Source: CAYOOT01 sp964405665 (GTDB lineage Bacteria > Bdellovibrionota_C > UBA2361 > SZUA-149 > CAZDWZ01). From it: a stretch of DNA of 59,303 bases. The stretch lies in the NCBI GenBank assembly GCA_964405665.1, contig CAYOOT010000008.1, positions 1 through 59,303 on the forward strand, read 5' to 3'. The position numbers were made by a program, and so were the translations under genes. Positions 32,860-42,379 of this stretch are shown here, piece after piece; position 1 is the first letter of the stretch; every line of letters begins with the position of its first letter. The notes below the pieces were generated by a model that searched no databases, was not told the DNA's origin, and saw only the letters and a list, made by a program, of their open reading frames with translations.

Positions 32860-32991
32860 ACATCATCGGCCGAACTGGAACAAGTCTTTAAATATTTAAC
32901 TATCTGAAATTAAAGAATAACTCATTTTTAAAACTGAAATTATTAGCAAACATTTCTTAAAAACAAGGCCATAACATTTTGTAACCTAAAA

Positions 32992-35970
32992 ATGAGGATC
33001 ATGAGTCGATTTCAGGATAATCCAACTTCTATTAATCGGACACTGGCAGTAAATTTACCGGCCAAGGTAGAGCAGCAGCCTAATTTTCCAAAACTCCCTT
33101 CGGTCGAATCTACAGAGGAAAATGTTAGAGGATTTTTTAAGCATACAGAAAGAGTATCGCAAAAGTTAAGTGAAAATGGATCTTTTGATTATAATAATGC
33201 CGCTTATAAATTCTTAAAAGGATTAGTTTTTCCAATTATATCGATATTTAGTAGCAAGGAAAATTTAATAGCAGCAGGAGTTGTCGTTGCTTTGACGTTA
33301 TCTTCTCCGGTTTTTGCTACTACTTTAGCAACAGTTGCCTTAGTATATGGCTTATATAAAGCAGGAGAATTTTTAGTTAATGCTTATAAAGCATACAAGG
33401 CTAAAGATGGAGATCAATTTGAAAAAGCCTTTGAAGGACTTGGAGAAGGGGCTGGTAATATTTTAAGTGGGGTTTCTTTAAAAAGTAGTGCGAGTAAATC
33501 TTCTTCCCTGATCAAAGAATCTAAATTGATTTCTCAATTACCAGATATTTCTAAGACTATATTTTTTCTAAGATCCATTCCTAAAATACTACCATCTGGT
33601 GCAATTTATGTTTCACAATCCTTAAAAAACTTAACACAGGCAGTATATTCAAATCTTACAGCTCCCAGTAAAGAAAGCAGAGAAGAAGCATCTTATAAGT
33701 TATCTGATTTACTTAAAAAAGATAATCATTCACTACAAACCGCAGCTGATCCTTCATTAAAAAAAGTAGATTTAAATGAAAATAATGGTTTGCAAGATCA
33801 AGCAAAAAAAATCTGGAAAAGTGCTCAACAAAAGGGGTATGAAATATACTCAGATATTTCTAATAATCATCAAACTTCATTTAGAATCTATAAAACATAT
33901 AGCGTTGGTGGAAAGGAAATAAAGAAACAAATTGGGCCTTCTATTGAAATTCCAGAGAAGCCAGAGTCCTTAGCAAGCAGAAATAAAGAAATTATCAAAA
34001 CCTTAGAAATTCATTTAGAGAACCCACCGATTATTATTTCCAGTAGGATTCCTTCATATTATCCGGCCTTAATTGATTACCTAAATTCAAAAGAATTATA
34101 TGAGGAAATATCAAATAATAAATTAGAAATAACTCTGGAAACACTTAAAAATAAAGGTTCTCTTCTTATTGAAGAATATTCAATTAAAAGTCCGAATTCT
34201 ACTTCCAATAAATATCATAACTCCTTTGTATTAGCAGATAATCTTAGCAAAGATATTCAAAGAAATTTAAATATCTTACTGAGTATAAAAAATGAAAAGC
34301 CAGAAGCCGGAATCAACATTGCCGAAGAACCAGCTATTATCTTATCTCTAGCAGAGAATAATAAAGATCTCTTGCCAGCTTTGAATATTTTTAAAGAATT
34401 AACCCCAGATTTATATAATCAAATTAAAAAATCACAAGAAAGAGGAGTTTTTGTTTATCTAACAGCAACTAATAAAGAAAAAGTCACACTAACATTTGGC
34501 AATAATTATTATGATCAAGTTGTAAACGAAGATGGATCTAAAAAATATGGTGCCTATCTATTTAAAAAAGGGGAGATTGAGATTGCCCATAGTGAATTTC
34601 AAGATCCAATTGCTTTAGAAAAGATTTTATCGAATCTTCCCAGTTATGTTGAACCGGAAAGAAGTGTTCTAAATTCATACATTGATCAAATCAATGCAGT
34701 AGATGGTAAAATAGAAAAATTTGATGTCATCGGTGATATTATTCGCTCCTCGATGCGGACTATGATTTCTCCGGAACTTGATTCGCAGCAAAGGTCAGAA
34801 GTAATAAAAAATACAATCCAGCTTCATTTAGAGCAAACGGCGCTTCAAGGGATTTTTTCAAAAAGTGCGACAAAAGAGAGCAAACTTGATCCAATAATAA
34901 AAATGATTCCTGATCAAGAAAGCAATCTAGCATTAGGAGATGAGCTAAGATATGCAAGATTATTGACCACTATTTTAAAAAATCATTTAGAGAAACATCC
35001 TGATATTACAATAACAGATATTGAAACATTAAAATTACCACTTTTACATGCTCTGCAAAAGCTAGAAGCAGAAGGTTATCACAACAAAATCGGCGACCCG
35101 GAACTCTGCTTAAAAATAATAGGTTATATCAAAGAGAAAAGAAAGCAATTCGCAGAAAGAATATTAATTGATAGAGATACCAAACTGATAACACTCTTTG
35201 ATTGGGAAGCGTGGATGCCCGACAAAAGTAGTGCTAATGATCTTGCAAGAAAATATAACATTCCTGCAGAAAATGTAAAAACGATTAAAGCGTCACTAAG
35301 CTTTTTTGGTTCCAATCTTTCAAAAATGAATAGCTTCTTTACTGAAATCAAAGAAAGTTTGTCACAAACCAATCCTAAATTTAAACGGATCACAATAATT
35401 TTAGATCAACATGGAAATCCTGATCGGCTGTCTTTAGGAGAAGATTTTATAATGCTTTCCAGATTCCAAAAGGAATTAGAAAATGCATTAACAACTAATA
35501 ATAAGCAACTTGAAGTGAATATTGTTGTAGCTGGAGCATGTTTTTCCTATGACTACTTTGAAAAAGTGGGAGAGCACTTAAATAATACTCTACCTAAGAA
35601 TTCTGCTAGGCCTTTAATTATTCCTGCTTCATTAAAGGGTAATCTTTCATATGGGGAAGCTGATAGTAAACTTCAACTTTTTGTAAATATGAAGAATAAT
35701 GTATCTTCGGAATATCGTCTTACACACCTATTAGATTTTCAAGCAACAACTGTTCTTCCAAACTTAGAAAGGAATGTTAAGGATTTTGATATTACTATGG
35801 CTAATAGTAAGCATTACATAAGAGGAAATCAGTATACAGTTTTTGCCCCTGAAATTATTGATTTTGAAGATTTTCTAAAAGAGATAGGACTTGAAAGTAG
35901 AGAGGGCAGGAAGAGTAAGTTTCAATTAGAATTAAGTTCTATTCTAAAAGCTAAAAATAGTCCTTCCTAA
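32992..35970 (+). CDS. Large protein with hydrophobic N-region and caspase-like C-terminal domain
   Basis: A 992-residue protein I do not recognise as a whole. A polar N-terminus is followed by a hydrophobic region (about 73-128) able to form two membrane helices with a Pro-containing turn. A long, mostly helical charged middle follows to about 740. From about 750 the order is strand (LITLFDW), helix, strand, helix, strand ending in ILDQHGN (His807), helix, then strand ending in VVAGACFS (Cys850). This is the His-Gly/Ala-Cys dyad and topology of caspase-like clan CD peptidases. No signal peptide is present. The start at 32992 lacks an RBS; ATG 33001 is an alternative. It lies beside three toxin-antitoxin modules, and an effector or defence role is inference. 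Confidence 0.75.
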   Translation: MRIMSRFQDNPTSINRTLAVNLPAKVEQQPNFPKLPSVESTEENVRGFFKHTERVSQKLSENGSFDYNNAAYKFLKGLVFPIISIFSSKENLIAAGVVVALTLSSPVFATTLATVALVYGLYKAGEFLVNAYKAYKAKDGDQFEKAFEGLGEGAGNILSGVSLKSSASKSSSLIKESKLISQLPDISKTIFFLRSIPKILPSGAIYVSQSLKNLTQAVYSNLTAPSKESREEASYKLSDLLKKDNHSLQTAADPSLKKVDLNENNGLQDQAKKIWKSAQQKGYEIYSDISNNHQTSFRIYKTYSVGGKEIKKQIGPSIEIPEKPESLASRNKEIIKTLEIHLENPPIIISSRIPSYYPALIDYLNSKELYEEISNNKLEITLETLKNKGSLLIEEYSIKSPNSTSNKYHNSFVLADNLSKDIQRNLNILLSIKNEKPEAGINIAEEPAIILSLAENNKDLLPALNIFKELTPDLYNQIKKSQERGVFVYLTATNKEKVTLTFGNNYYDQVVNEDGSKKYGAYLFKKGEIEIAHSEFQDPIALEKILSNLPSYVEPERSVLNSYIDQINAVDGKIEKFDVIGDIIRSSMRTMISPELDSQQRSEVIKNTIQLHLEQTALQGIFSKSATKESKLDPIIKMIPDQESNLALGDELRYARLLTTILKNHLEKHPDITITDIETLKLPLLHALQKLEAEGYHNKIGDPELCLKIIGYIKEKRKQFAERILIDRDTKLITLFDWEAWMPDKSSANDLARKYNIPAENVKTIKASLSFFGSNLSKMNSFFTEIKESLSQTNPKFKRITIILDQHGNPDRLSLGEDFIMLSRFQKELENALTTNNKQLEVNIVVAGACFSYDYFEKVGEHLNNTLPKNSARPLIIPASLKGNLSYGEADSKLQLFVNMKNNVSSEYRLTHLLDFQATTVLPNLERNVKDFDITMANSKHYIRGNQYTVFAPEIIDFEDFLKEIGLESREGRKSKFQLELSSILKAKNSPS

Positions 35971-38240
35971 TGATCACATTCCGTTACCGGTTCAGTTCCT
36001 TGAATAAAAACTTCTTTAATCACATACTCTCTTGGGCAATATGAGGTGGCAATGAGTCCTGTAGTTTTATCGATATTTCTAAAAACAATTCCTTCTGGTG
36101 GAATGAAGTCCAATTGCGGTTCCATCGGGGCAATGCATTTTTCAAATTCCGCCCAAATTGGAGCCGCGGCTTGACCACCCGTTAGTTTTGTTTCCCGGTT
36201 ATCATCAAAGCCTACCCAGACGATTGTTAGATTATGTGGAGTAAAACCGGCAAACCAGGCATCACGCGTATCATTACTGGTTCCAGTTTTTCCGGCAGCA
36301 GTTCCGGTATAACCCAGTCGTCTGATGGAATTTCCGGTTCCTCGGTTAATTACATCTTGTAAAATAGTAGTTAGTATATAGACCGGTTGTTCTGAGGAAG
36401 CTTGTTCGAAATTTAATTTAGATTGATAAATAGGTTCAGTTTTTCCTTCTAGCGTAATTGAACTAATCGGGCGCAAGTCAATAAGAATTCCACCGTTGGC
36501 CAGAGCAGTGTAAGCTCTAGCAAGGGCAAAAGGAGAGACATCCCCTGCACCAAGTGCCAAGGAGGGAACTTGCGGCAGGTTTTTTCCAAAACCGTAGCGT
36601 TCTGCTGTCCTTGCAATTTTATCGATGCCCACTTTGGTGGCTAGTTCAATAGTGGGAATATTTAGAGAATGGGTTAAGGCTTCTCGGACAGTTACTTCTC
36701 CTCGATATTCATCATCAAAATCTTTGGGCTCCCAAATTTGGCCGTTTTCCAATTGAATACTTACTGGCTCATCCATTAGCAAGCTTGTTGTCCTGGCCAC
36801 TTTATAGCTGTTTAAGTCTTTATCTAAAGCAGTTAAATAAACAAAAGGTTTAAAAGCCGATCCTGGTTGTCTTGAAGATTGACTTATTCTGTCAAATTGA
36901 TTTTCCCCATAATCTCGGCCGCCAACCCAGGAAATAATTGTACCATCAGTGGGACTGACAGAAATTAATGCAGCTTGTAGCGGTTCTTTTCCGGCAACAT
37001 TTAATCGGGGAAAAGCAGTTCGAAGTTTTTTAAGTCCTAGTTCCACTGCGGTTTCTGCGCATTTTTGATAGTCCACGTCAATTCCAGTGATCACTTGAAT
37101 TTTTTCTGTAGTAGAATCTTCTCCTGGGATAATTTCCGGAAGAATTTTTCTAATATAATCGCTAAAATAAGGCGCAATGCGTTTTGTATGAGTTGCTTCT
37201 TTGGTAATTAATTTTGTACCAAGGGCCTGATCGTATTCTTTGTCGGAAATATAATGCAACTCCAACATTTTATCGAGAACCACCTTTTTTCTTTTTAATG
37301 CCCGTTTGGGGTAGCGTCTTGGAGAATAAGAGGATGGTGCCTTAATTATACCGGCAAGCGTGGCCGCCTCAGCGATATTAATTTGTGAGATGTCATGACC
37401 GAAAAAAGATTTCTCCGCTTCAGCAAAACCATGAATGGCAATGTTTCCTTCTTGACCAAGATAAACTTCATTTAAGTATAATTCCAATATCTCATCTTTT
37501 TTAAAAGCAAATTCTAAAGCAATAGCCGTAAAAAGCTCTAAGATTTTTCTGCTAATTGTCCTTTCTGAAGAAAAAAAGAGATTTTTTGCCAACTGTTGAG
37601 TAATCGTCGATCCTCCTTGTACTAATTGTCCTTGGCTGAGATTTACCGTTATTGCTCGCAACAGCCCCACAGGATCTACGCCAAAATGAGAATAAAAACG
37701 CTCATCTTCTATCGCCAGCACGCTATTAATTAAAGGTTTAGGAAAGTCTTTGAGAGATTTTTGGATACTTGCTCTCGTAGCATTGTCTCCCAACAGCGAA
37801 AGCACTTCCGGTTCAAGAAAAACTTGGTTTAATGGATTCTGAAATTTGAGATCACTTATTGATTGTATTTTATAAGTAGGGCTTAGTTCCAGGCGAACCA
37901 GTTCTGCATTTTGTTGTAATTTATTATCGGCATTAAAACCGCGAAGGAAAATTGAAATTTGATTTTTATCCCAGAAAACTTCTCCCGGATTTTGAGGAGT
38001 AGAGTTTTTAAATTGATAACTAAGACGCAATAATCTTTCTTTTAGTTTATATTTTTCAATATCAAAATCTTTGTTCAAGGGCAGGGGGCGAGAATAAATT
38101 GCAGAAGCAGTTGTGATGTTTCTATTATTAACCAGTTGAACAACTTTTTTTTTAATAAAGAAAGAACCAAAGAAAATAAATAAGATGCTGAGTAGTCCTA
38201 GGCCAATAAAAAACTTAATTATTTTGCGAAGTAAATTCAT
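35967..38240 (-). CDS. mrcB: Bifunctional penicillin-binding protein, PBP1b-like
   Basis: Class A PBP that polymerises and crosslinks peptidoglycan in the periplasm. The 757-residue protein has an N-terminal membrane anchor (about 8-29) and a UB2H-like region (about 45-130) typical of PBP1b. The GT51 glycosyltransferase carries EDERFYSHFGVDP (catalytic Glu178). The transpeptidase motifs are SAFK (Ser461), SLN (525-527) and KTGT (651-654). The C-terminus has two Cys (CPRE, ECDH). Its last 4 bp overlap the convergent 992-residue gene. ruvA is divergent upstream. The UB2H region implies an outer-membrane activator lipoprotein not seen here. Confidence 0.95.
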   Translation of the reverse strand: MNLLRKIIKFFIGLGLLSILFIFFGSFFIKKKVVQLVNNRNITTASAIYSRPLPLNKDFDIEKYKLKERLLRLSYQFKNSTPQNPGEVFWDKNQISIFLRGFNADNKLQQNAELVRLELSPTYKIQSISDLKFQNPLNQVFLEPEVLSLLGDNATRASIQKSLKDFPKPLINSVLAIEDERFYSHFGVDPVGLLRAITVNLSQGQLVQGGSTITQQLAKNLFFSSERTISRKILELFTAIALEFAFKKDEILELYLNEVYLGQEGNIAIHGFAEAEKSFFGHDISQINIAEAATLAGIIKAPSSYSPRRYPKRALKRKKVVLDKMLELHYISDKEYDQALGTKLITKEATHTKRIAPYFSDYIRKILPEIIPGEDSTTEKIQVITGIDVDYQKCAETAVELGLKKLRTAFPRLNVAGKEPLQAALISVSPTDGTIISWVGGRDYGENQFDRISQSSRQPGSAFKPFVYLTALDKDLNSYKVARTTSLLMDEPVSIQLENGQIWEPKDFDDEYRGEVTVREALTHSLNIPTIELATKVGIDKIARTAERYGFGKNLPQVPSLALGAGDVSPFALARAYTALANGGILIDLRPISSITLEGKTEPIYQSKLNFEQASSEQPVYILTTILQDVINRGTGNSIRRLGYTGTAAGKTGTSNDTRDAWFAGFTPHNLTIVWVGFDDNRETKLTGGQAAAPIWAEFEKCIAPMEPQLDFIPPEGIVFRNIDKTTGLIATSYCPREYVIKEVFIQGTEPVTECDH

Positions 38241-38349
38241 GTGTATTTCTTTAAAAATGCCATAATAGCGTAATCAGACGGTTTTGTGTATATTTACATT
38301 GAATATTAGATTGAATGTTGAAAAAAATTCTTAGTTGGAAAGGCAGTTT

Positions 38350-38994
38350 ATGATAGCAGCTCTTCGTGGTGCAGTAATTTTTCAAAATGCTGAAAATGTT
38401 GTGATAGATGTGAATGGAGTGGGCTATGAAGTTACTGTTACTAGAGCTTTGTTGGAAGAAATCTCTAAAAATAGCAAGCAAGTAACAGTTTTAGTTTATA
38501 CTGATGTCAAAGAAAATTCTATTTCACTTTTTGGCTTTAAGAGCACTTTAGAAAAAGAAGTTTTTTTATTGTTAAAAAAAGTAAAAGGAATCGGTTCAAA
38601 AACTGCAATGGGGGTTATTTCCAGTGTCGGTGCGGAAACAGTACTTAATTGTATCGGACAAAACGATATCTCCCGTCTCAAATCAGTGCCTGGTATCGGG
38701 GGTAAAACTGCAGAGCGCTTAATAGTGGAGCTGAGGGAAAATGTTAAAGATTTTATTGATGATGCGAAAATTAGTTTAACTTCAAAGATGGAAGTGGTTT
38801 CTTCCGGCAAACAAACTGGGGGATTATTTTTAGGAGTGGAATATGATGTGATTTTAGCGCTTGAAAAACTGGGTATTGCCAAAGAAAAAGCAAATCAAGT
38901 TGTCACCTTAACTTTAAAACAGCATGCTGAAATATCACCGCAACTAAAAAGTGATTCGGGAGAACTTTTAAGATTAGCGCTTAGTAATTTATAA
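38350..38994 (+). CDS. ruvA: Holliday junction helicase subunit RuvA
   Basis: Binds four-way DNA junctions and recruits RuvB for branch migration. A TTG-started frame begins at 38335, but the ATG at 38350 gives the canonical N-terminus MIAALRGAV and has GGAAAGG 6 nt upstream. The 214 residues cover the OB-fold domain with GVGYEV, two helix-hairpin-helix motifs (VKGIGSKTA and VPGIGGKTAERLI) and the C-terminal RuvB-binding domain after a flexible linker. ruvB follows after a 79-bp gap that holds a palindromic repeat. ruvC is not in the window. Confidence 0.96.
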   Translation: MIAALRGAVIFQNAENVVIDVNGVGYEVTVTRALLEEISKNSKQVTVLVYTDVKENSISLFGFKSTLEKEVFLLLKKVKGIGSKTAMGVISSVGAETVLNCIGQNDISRLKSVPGIGGKTAERLIVELRENVKDFIDDAKISLTSKMEVVSSGKQTGGLFLGVEYDVILALEKLGIAKEKANQVVTLTLKQHAEISPQLKSDSGELLRLALSNL

Positions 38995-39055
38995 TCGTCT
39001 GACTCGTCCTCCGAAGCTTTAGCGAAGGAGGAAGCCTCTTGGCGAAAGACGATCA
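38995..39055. repeat. Palindromic repeat between ruvA and ruvB
   Basis: ATCGTCT beside the ruvA stop pairs with AGACGAT at about 39046-39052, enclosing TCCTCC/GGAGGA and the core CGAAGCTTTAGCGAAGGAGGA in parts. The core recurs inverted at about 40224-40257 after ruvB. It belongs to a common intergenic repeat style and may form an mRNA hairpin within the ruvAB transcript. Confidence 0.55.
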
Positions 39056-39073
39056 AGAAAAAAGTAAATATTT

Positions 39074-40189
39074 ATGACAAAAAAAGAAGAAATATTTAAT
39101 TTAGCTGAGCAGATTGAACAGGAGCAAATTCCCCTCGAGGAAGAAAAATATTCTTATATCATGCGCACTTTAGTCGATACAGAAAATCCAACCGAAGAAG
39201 TGTTTCAAAATACTCTAAGACCACAAAATATTACCGAATACGTGGGGCAGGAAAAAGTTGTGCAAAACTTAAGTATTGCCATTGCCGCCGCTAAGCGTCG
39301 CAGTGAACCACTTGATCACGTTTTGTTTCATGGACCGCCGGGATTGGGAAAAACCACCTTGGCGACAATTATTGCCAAAGAATTGGGAGTAAATTTGAAA
39401 GTAAGCTCCGGTCCAGTTTTAGAAAGACCCGGAGATTTGGCAGCGGTACTATCTAGTTTGCAAACGGGAGATGTGCTTTTTATTGATGAGATTCATCGCC
39501 TAGGAAAAGTAGTAGAAGAAATACTTTATCCGGCGATGGAAGATTACTCGATTGATATTATTATTGGCCAAGGTCCGGCAGCACGATCTGTTAAACTAAA
39601 TTTAAAACCGTTTACCTTAGTTGGTGCTACGACAAGAACAGGCCTTTTAACTGCTCCGCTAAGGGATCGTTTCGGAATAGTGGAGCGGATGGACTATTAT
39701 ACTGCAGAAAATCTTTATCGAATCATCAAACGTTCTGCCGGTATTTTAGGAATTGATATTGATGATTCCGGAGCAAAACAAATTGCCAGTCGTTCCCGAG
39801 GAACTCCCCGAATTGCTAATCGACTTTTAAAACGTATTCGGGATTATGCCCAAGAGGTAACCAATTCAGAAATTACAGAAGAAGTTGCGGCTAGTGCTCT
39901 TTTGCTTTTAGATGTGGATGAGTTGGGTTTAGACAAGATGGATCAACTTTTGCTTTTAACGATTATTGATAAATTCTCCGGTGGGCCAGTAGGAGTTGAA
40001 ACTTTAGCTGCCGCAATTAATGAGTCCAAGGATACTATTGAGGATGTTTATGAACCTTTTTTAATGCAACTTGGTTTTATCAATAGAACTCCTCGCGGTA
40101 GAGAAGCTACTTTACATGCTTATAAGCATTTCAATCGTTCAATCAGTGGGAAACCTGCGGCTTTGCAAGCAGACCTCTTCAAAGGATAA
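39074..40189 (+). CDS. ruvB: Holliday junction helicase ATPase RuvB
   Basis: AAA+ motor of the RuvAB branch-migration complex. Walker A is GPPGLGKTTLA, Walker B is LFIDEIHRLG, sensor 1 is LVGATTRTGLL with RDRFG, and the C-terminal winged helix contains DVYEPFLMQLGFINRTPRGR. At 371 residues it is longer than typical RuvB (about 336) because of an acidic N-terminal extension of roughly 35-40 residues before TLRPQNITEYVGQ. The extension is in frame and looks genuine, although a later start cannot be excluded since there is no strong RBS at 39074. Confidence 0.96.
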   Translation: MTKKEEIFNLAEQIEQEQIPLEEEKYSYIMRTLVDTENPTEEVFQNTLRPQNITEYVGQEKVVQNLSIAIAAAKRRSEPLDHVLFHGPPGLGKTTLATIIAKELGVNLKVSSGPVLERPGDLAAVLSSLQTGDVLFIDEIHRLGKVVEEILYPAMEDYSIDIIIGQGPAARSVKLNLKPFTLVGATTRTGLLTAPLRDRFGIVERMDYYTAENLYRIIKRSAGILGIDIDDSGAKQIASRSRGTPRIANRLLKRIRDYAQEVTNSEITEEVAASALLLLDVDELGLDKMDQLLLLTIIDKFSGGPVGVETLAAAINESKDTIEDVYEPFLMQLGFINRTPRGREATLHAYKHFNRSISGKPAALQADLFKG

Positions 40190-40223
40190 AGAAATATTTA
40201 TAATTATCGTAACATAGTAATAG

Positions 40224-40257
40224 CGATCCTCCTTCGCCAAAGCTCCGAAGGATATAG
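40224..40257. repeat. Palindromic repeat after ruvB, inverted copy
   Basis: TCCTCCTTCGCCAAAGCTCC followed by GAAGGATA is an inverted, diverged copy of the repeat between ruvA and ruvB. TCCTTCG pairs with CGAAGGA across a short loop. It could end the ruvAB transcript. Confidence 0.5.
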
Positions 40258-40258
40258 C

Positions 40259-40307
40259 CTTTTCTATAAGTTGTCCAAGATGGTAATGTTGGATAACTTA
40301 TGAAAAG
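40259..40307 (+). promoter_or_regulatory. Imperfect hairpin overlapping the start codon of NtrY-like kinase
   Basis: CTTTTCTATAAGTTGTCCAA (40259-40278) pairs with TTGGATAACTTATGAAAAG (40289-40307) with one mismatch and one bulge. The kinase start codon ATG (40300) is inside the right arm. The arms share CTTTTCTATAAGTT with the hairpin at 25794-25830. There the equivalent right arm reads AACTTATAGAAAAG, so loss of one A yields the ATG. The hairpin would mask the start in mRNA. Confidence 0.55.
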
Positions 40308-42144
40308 AGCTATAAAAAAAATTGTTTATTACCGCTTTTTAGGAGTAACGCTATTTTTATTGATAGTGTTTTCTATTGCCTATTATCTTTGGAATGAGTT
40401 TCCAGAATTAAGTAATCAATCAGCAATTGCCAGTAATCTAGGATTCTTTTTATTAATTAATCTAAACATTATTGTTGTAATGATTTTGGTTTTCTTAGTA
40501 GCAAGAAACTTAATAAAACTTTTTTTAGATCGCAGAAAAAACATTCTTGGTGCGCGACTACGAACAAAATTAGTTACTGCTTTTGTTGGTTTGTCTTTGA
40601 TTCCTACAGTAATGCTTTTTTTGGTAGCCAAAGGGATTTTAGAAAGTGTTTTATATTCCTGGTTCTCACCGCAAATTGTTGCTACGGTTGATGGCGCTTT
40701 AAGTGTCGCTCAGTATTATTCCGATACCACTGCTTCGGAGCTTAAGGCCCAAGTAGAATTGGTTGGACTTAAACTTTCCAAGAATTATCCAACTTTAGTT
40801 AAGCAGTCTTCAGAAAATTTACTGGATTTGCAAGAATATCTTGATGCTCAAAGAGAGGGTTCGGGACTCTTTGCCATAAAAATTTTTACTGGAGAAGGTT
40901 CGGAGCTGGTTAGTTCTGTTCAAGACAAGTCTGAGACAATTGTTTTTAAACCTTTACCAACTGGGAATTCAGTTAAGTCAAATATTTTGGTTAATAAGCT
41001 CAATAGCGGTGAACTACTAACGGTTTTTTACAATTTTTATCTAACTACATCTGAAAAAGATGATGCTAAAAAATATATTTTGGCGGTTTCCAAACTAATT
41101 CCTACCGAATTGGCCACAAAACTTTCTGGAGTGATTAATTCTTATGACGACTATCAGGAACTTAAAAGTTTCAGAAGACCCTTAGCCTCCAGTTATTTAC
41201 TGACCTTAGTTGTGGTTACTCTTTTAATTGTCTTTGCTGCAATCTCTGTAGGTTTTTATCTAGCAAAAAATCTTTCCATCCCGATTAGCTTTTTAGCAAA
41301 TGCTACAGCAGAAGTTGCTCATGGAAATTTAGATTATCAAATCCCCGAAGTAGGAGACGATGAGCTTAGTGTTTTAGTGCGTTCTTTTAATACAATGACG
41401 GCAGATCTGAAAAGAACAACTCGTGCCGCAGCTTGGAGAGAAGTAGCAAAAAGAATTGCCCATGAAATTAAAAATCCTCTCACGCCGATTCAACTTTGCG
41501 CAGAAAGAATGCATCGACGTTTTAGTAGTGAACACTTAATGGGCTGCAATTTTGAAGATCGGAATTTGGTAGTTGAATCTAGCGATATTATTATTAAACA
41601 AGTTGAAAATCTAAGAGTTTTGGTAAATGAATTTTCCCGTTTTGCGCAAATGCCGAGAGTGAACTTAAAGAAAGAAAATTTAAATTCGATAGTTTTAGAT
41701 AATGTTGCAATATTTAAGGAAGCTCATGGAGATATTGATTTTATTTTGAATTTGACATCTGATTTGCCGGATATTGAATTAGATAGGGAACAAATTGGTC
41801 GAGCCATCATTAATTTGATTGATAATTCCATTGCTTCAGTAAAAGAAGTTTCGGAATTAAAAGTTTTGCCTCAGGAGAATTATCAACCCAGTATTAAAAT
41901 TATTACAAAATATAATTCTGATTTGGGACTGATTACCCTAAGTGTGATCGATAATGGCAAAGGAATTTCCGAGGAAGATAAACCGAAACTTTTTGAACCA
42001 TATTTTTCCAATAAGGAAGCAGGAACAGGTTTGGGTTTAGCGATTGTAAACTCAATCATTAGTGATCATAACGGCTTTATTCGGGTAAAAGACAATCAAC
42101 CTCAAGGTGCTATTTTTATCGTGGAGTTGCCGGTAAAGACATAG
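40300..42144 (+). CDS. NtrY-like sensor histidine kinase
   Basis: A 614-residue membrane kinase with the NtrY architecture. There are N-terminal transmembrane helices (about 12-30, 45-67 and 85-108), a periplasmic or extracytoplasmic region, another membrane helix (about 290-315), and a HAMP domain. A PAS-like linker is minimal or absent. HisKA carries IAHEIKNPLTPIQ (His388), and HATPase_c has the N-box INLIDNSIASV, DNGKGIS and GTGLGLAIV. NtrY homologues usually pair with the NtrX response regulator, which is absent here. The start codon lies within a repeat-derived hairpin. A long palindromic element follows. Confidence 0.92.
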   Translation: MKRAIKKIVYYRFLGVTLFLLIVFSIAYYLWNEFPELSNQSAIASNLGFFLLINLNIIVVMILVFLVARNLIKLFLDRRKNILGARLRTKLVTAFVGLSLIPTVMLFLVAKGILESVLYSWFSPQIVATVDGALSVAQYYSDTTASELKAQVELVGLKLSKNYPTLVKQSSENLLDLQEYLDAQREGSGLFAIKIFTGEGSELVSSVQDKSETIVFKPLPTGNSVKSNILVNKLNSGELLTVFYNFYLTTSEKDDAKKYILAVSKLIPTELATKLSGVINSYDDYQELKSFRRPLASSYLLTLVVVTLLIVFAAISVGFYLAKNLSIPISFLANATAEVAHGNLDYQIPEVGDDELSVLVRSFNTMTADLKRTTRAAAWREVAKRIAHEIKNPLTPIQLCAERMHRRFSSEHLMGCNFEDRNLVVESSDIIIKQVENLRVLVNEFSRFAQMPRVNLKKENLNSIVLDNVAIFKEAHGDIDFILNLTSDLPDIELDREQIGRAIINLIDNSIASVKEVSELKVLPQENYQPSIKIITKYNSDLGLITLSVIDNGKGISEEDKPKLFEPYFSNKEAGTGLGLAIVNSIISDHNGFIRVKDNQPQGAIFIVELPVKT

Positions 42145-42162
42145 CGTTATTAACAATTAAAC

Positions 42163-42379
42163 GAGACTGTAAACTAAACTGTGTAATTTCCAATAGACGT
42201 ACGGAGCGCGGACTTTAGTCTGCTTGTTACCAGATTAGTTATTTTTCATCCTGTTAGAAAAATCATTTATAGATTTTATTTTTTGGCAATAAGCGGACTA
42301 AAGTCCGCGCTCCGTACGTATTATGCTTTTAATTACGTATACGGAAATTCTAATTACACAATTTAATTTACAGTCTCAA
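42163..42379. repeat. Long palindromic intergenic element, copy A
   Basis: A roughly 217-bp element with two nested inverted repeats. The inner 29-bp arms (42197-42225 and 42291-42319) have one mismatch and contain ACGTACGGAGCGCGGACT. The outer arms carry GACTGTAAACTAAACTGTGTAATT and its approximate complement near 42350-42379. Copy B is at 47152-47345. It fills the gap between the NtrY-like gene and djlA and slightly overlaps the djlA 3' end. Confidence 0.75.
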
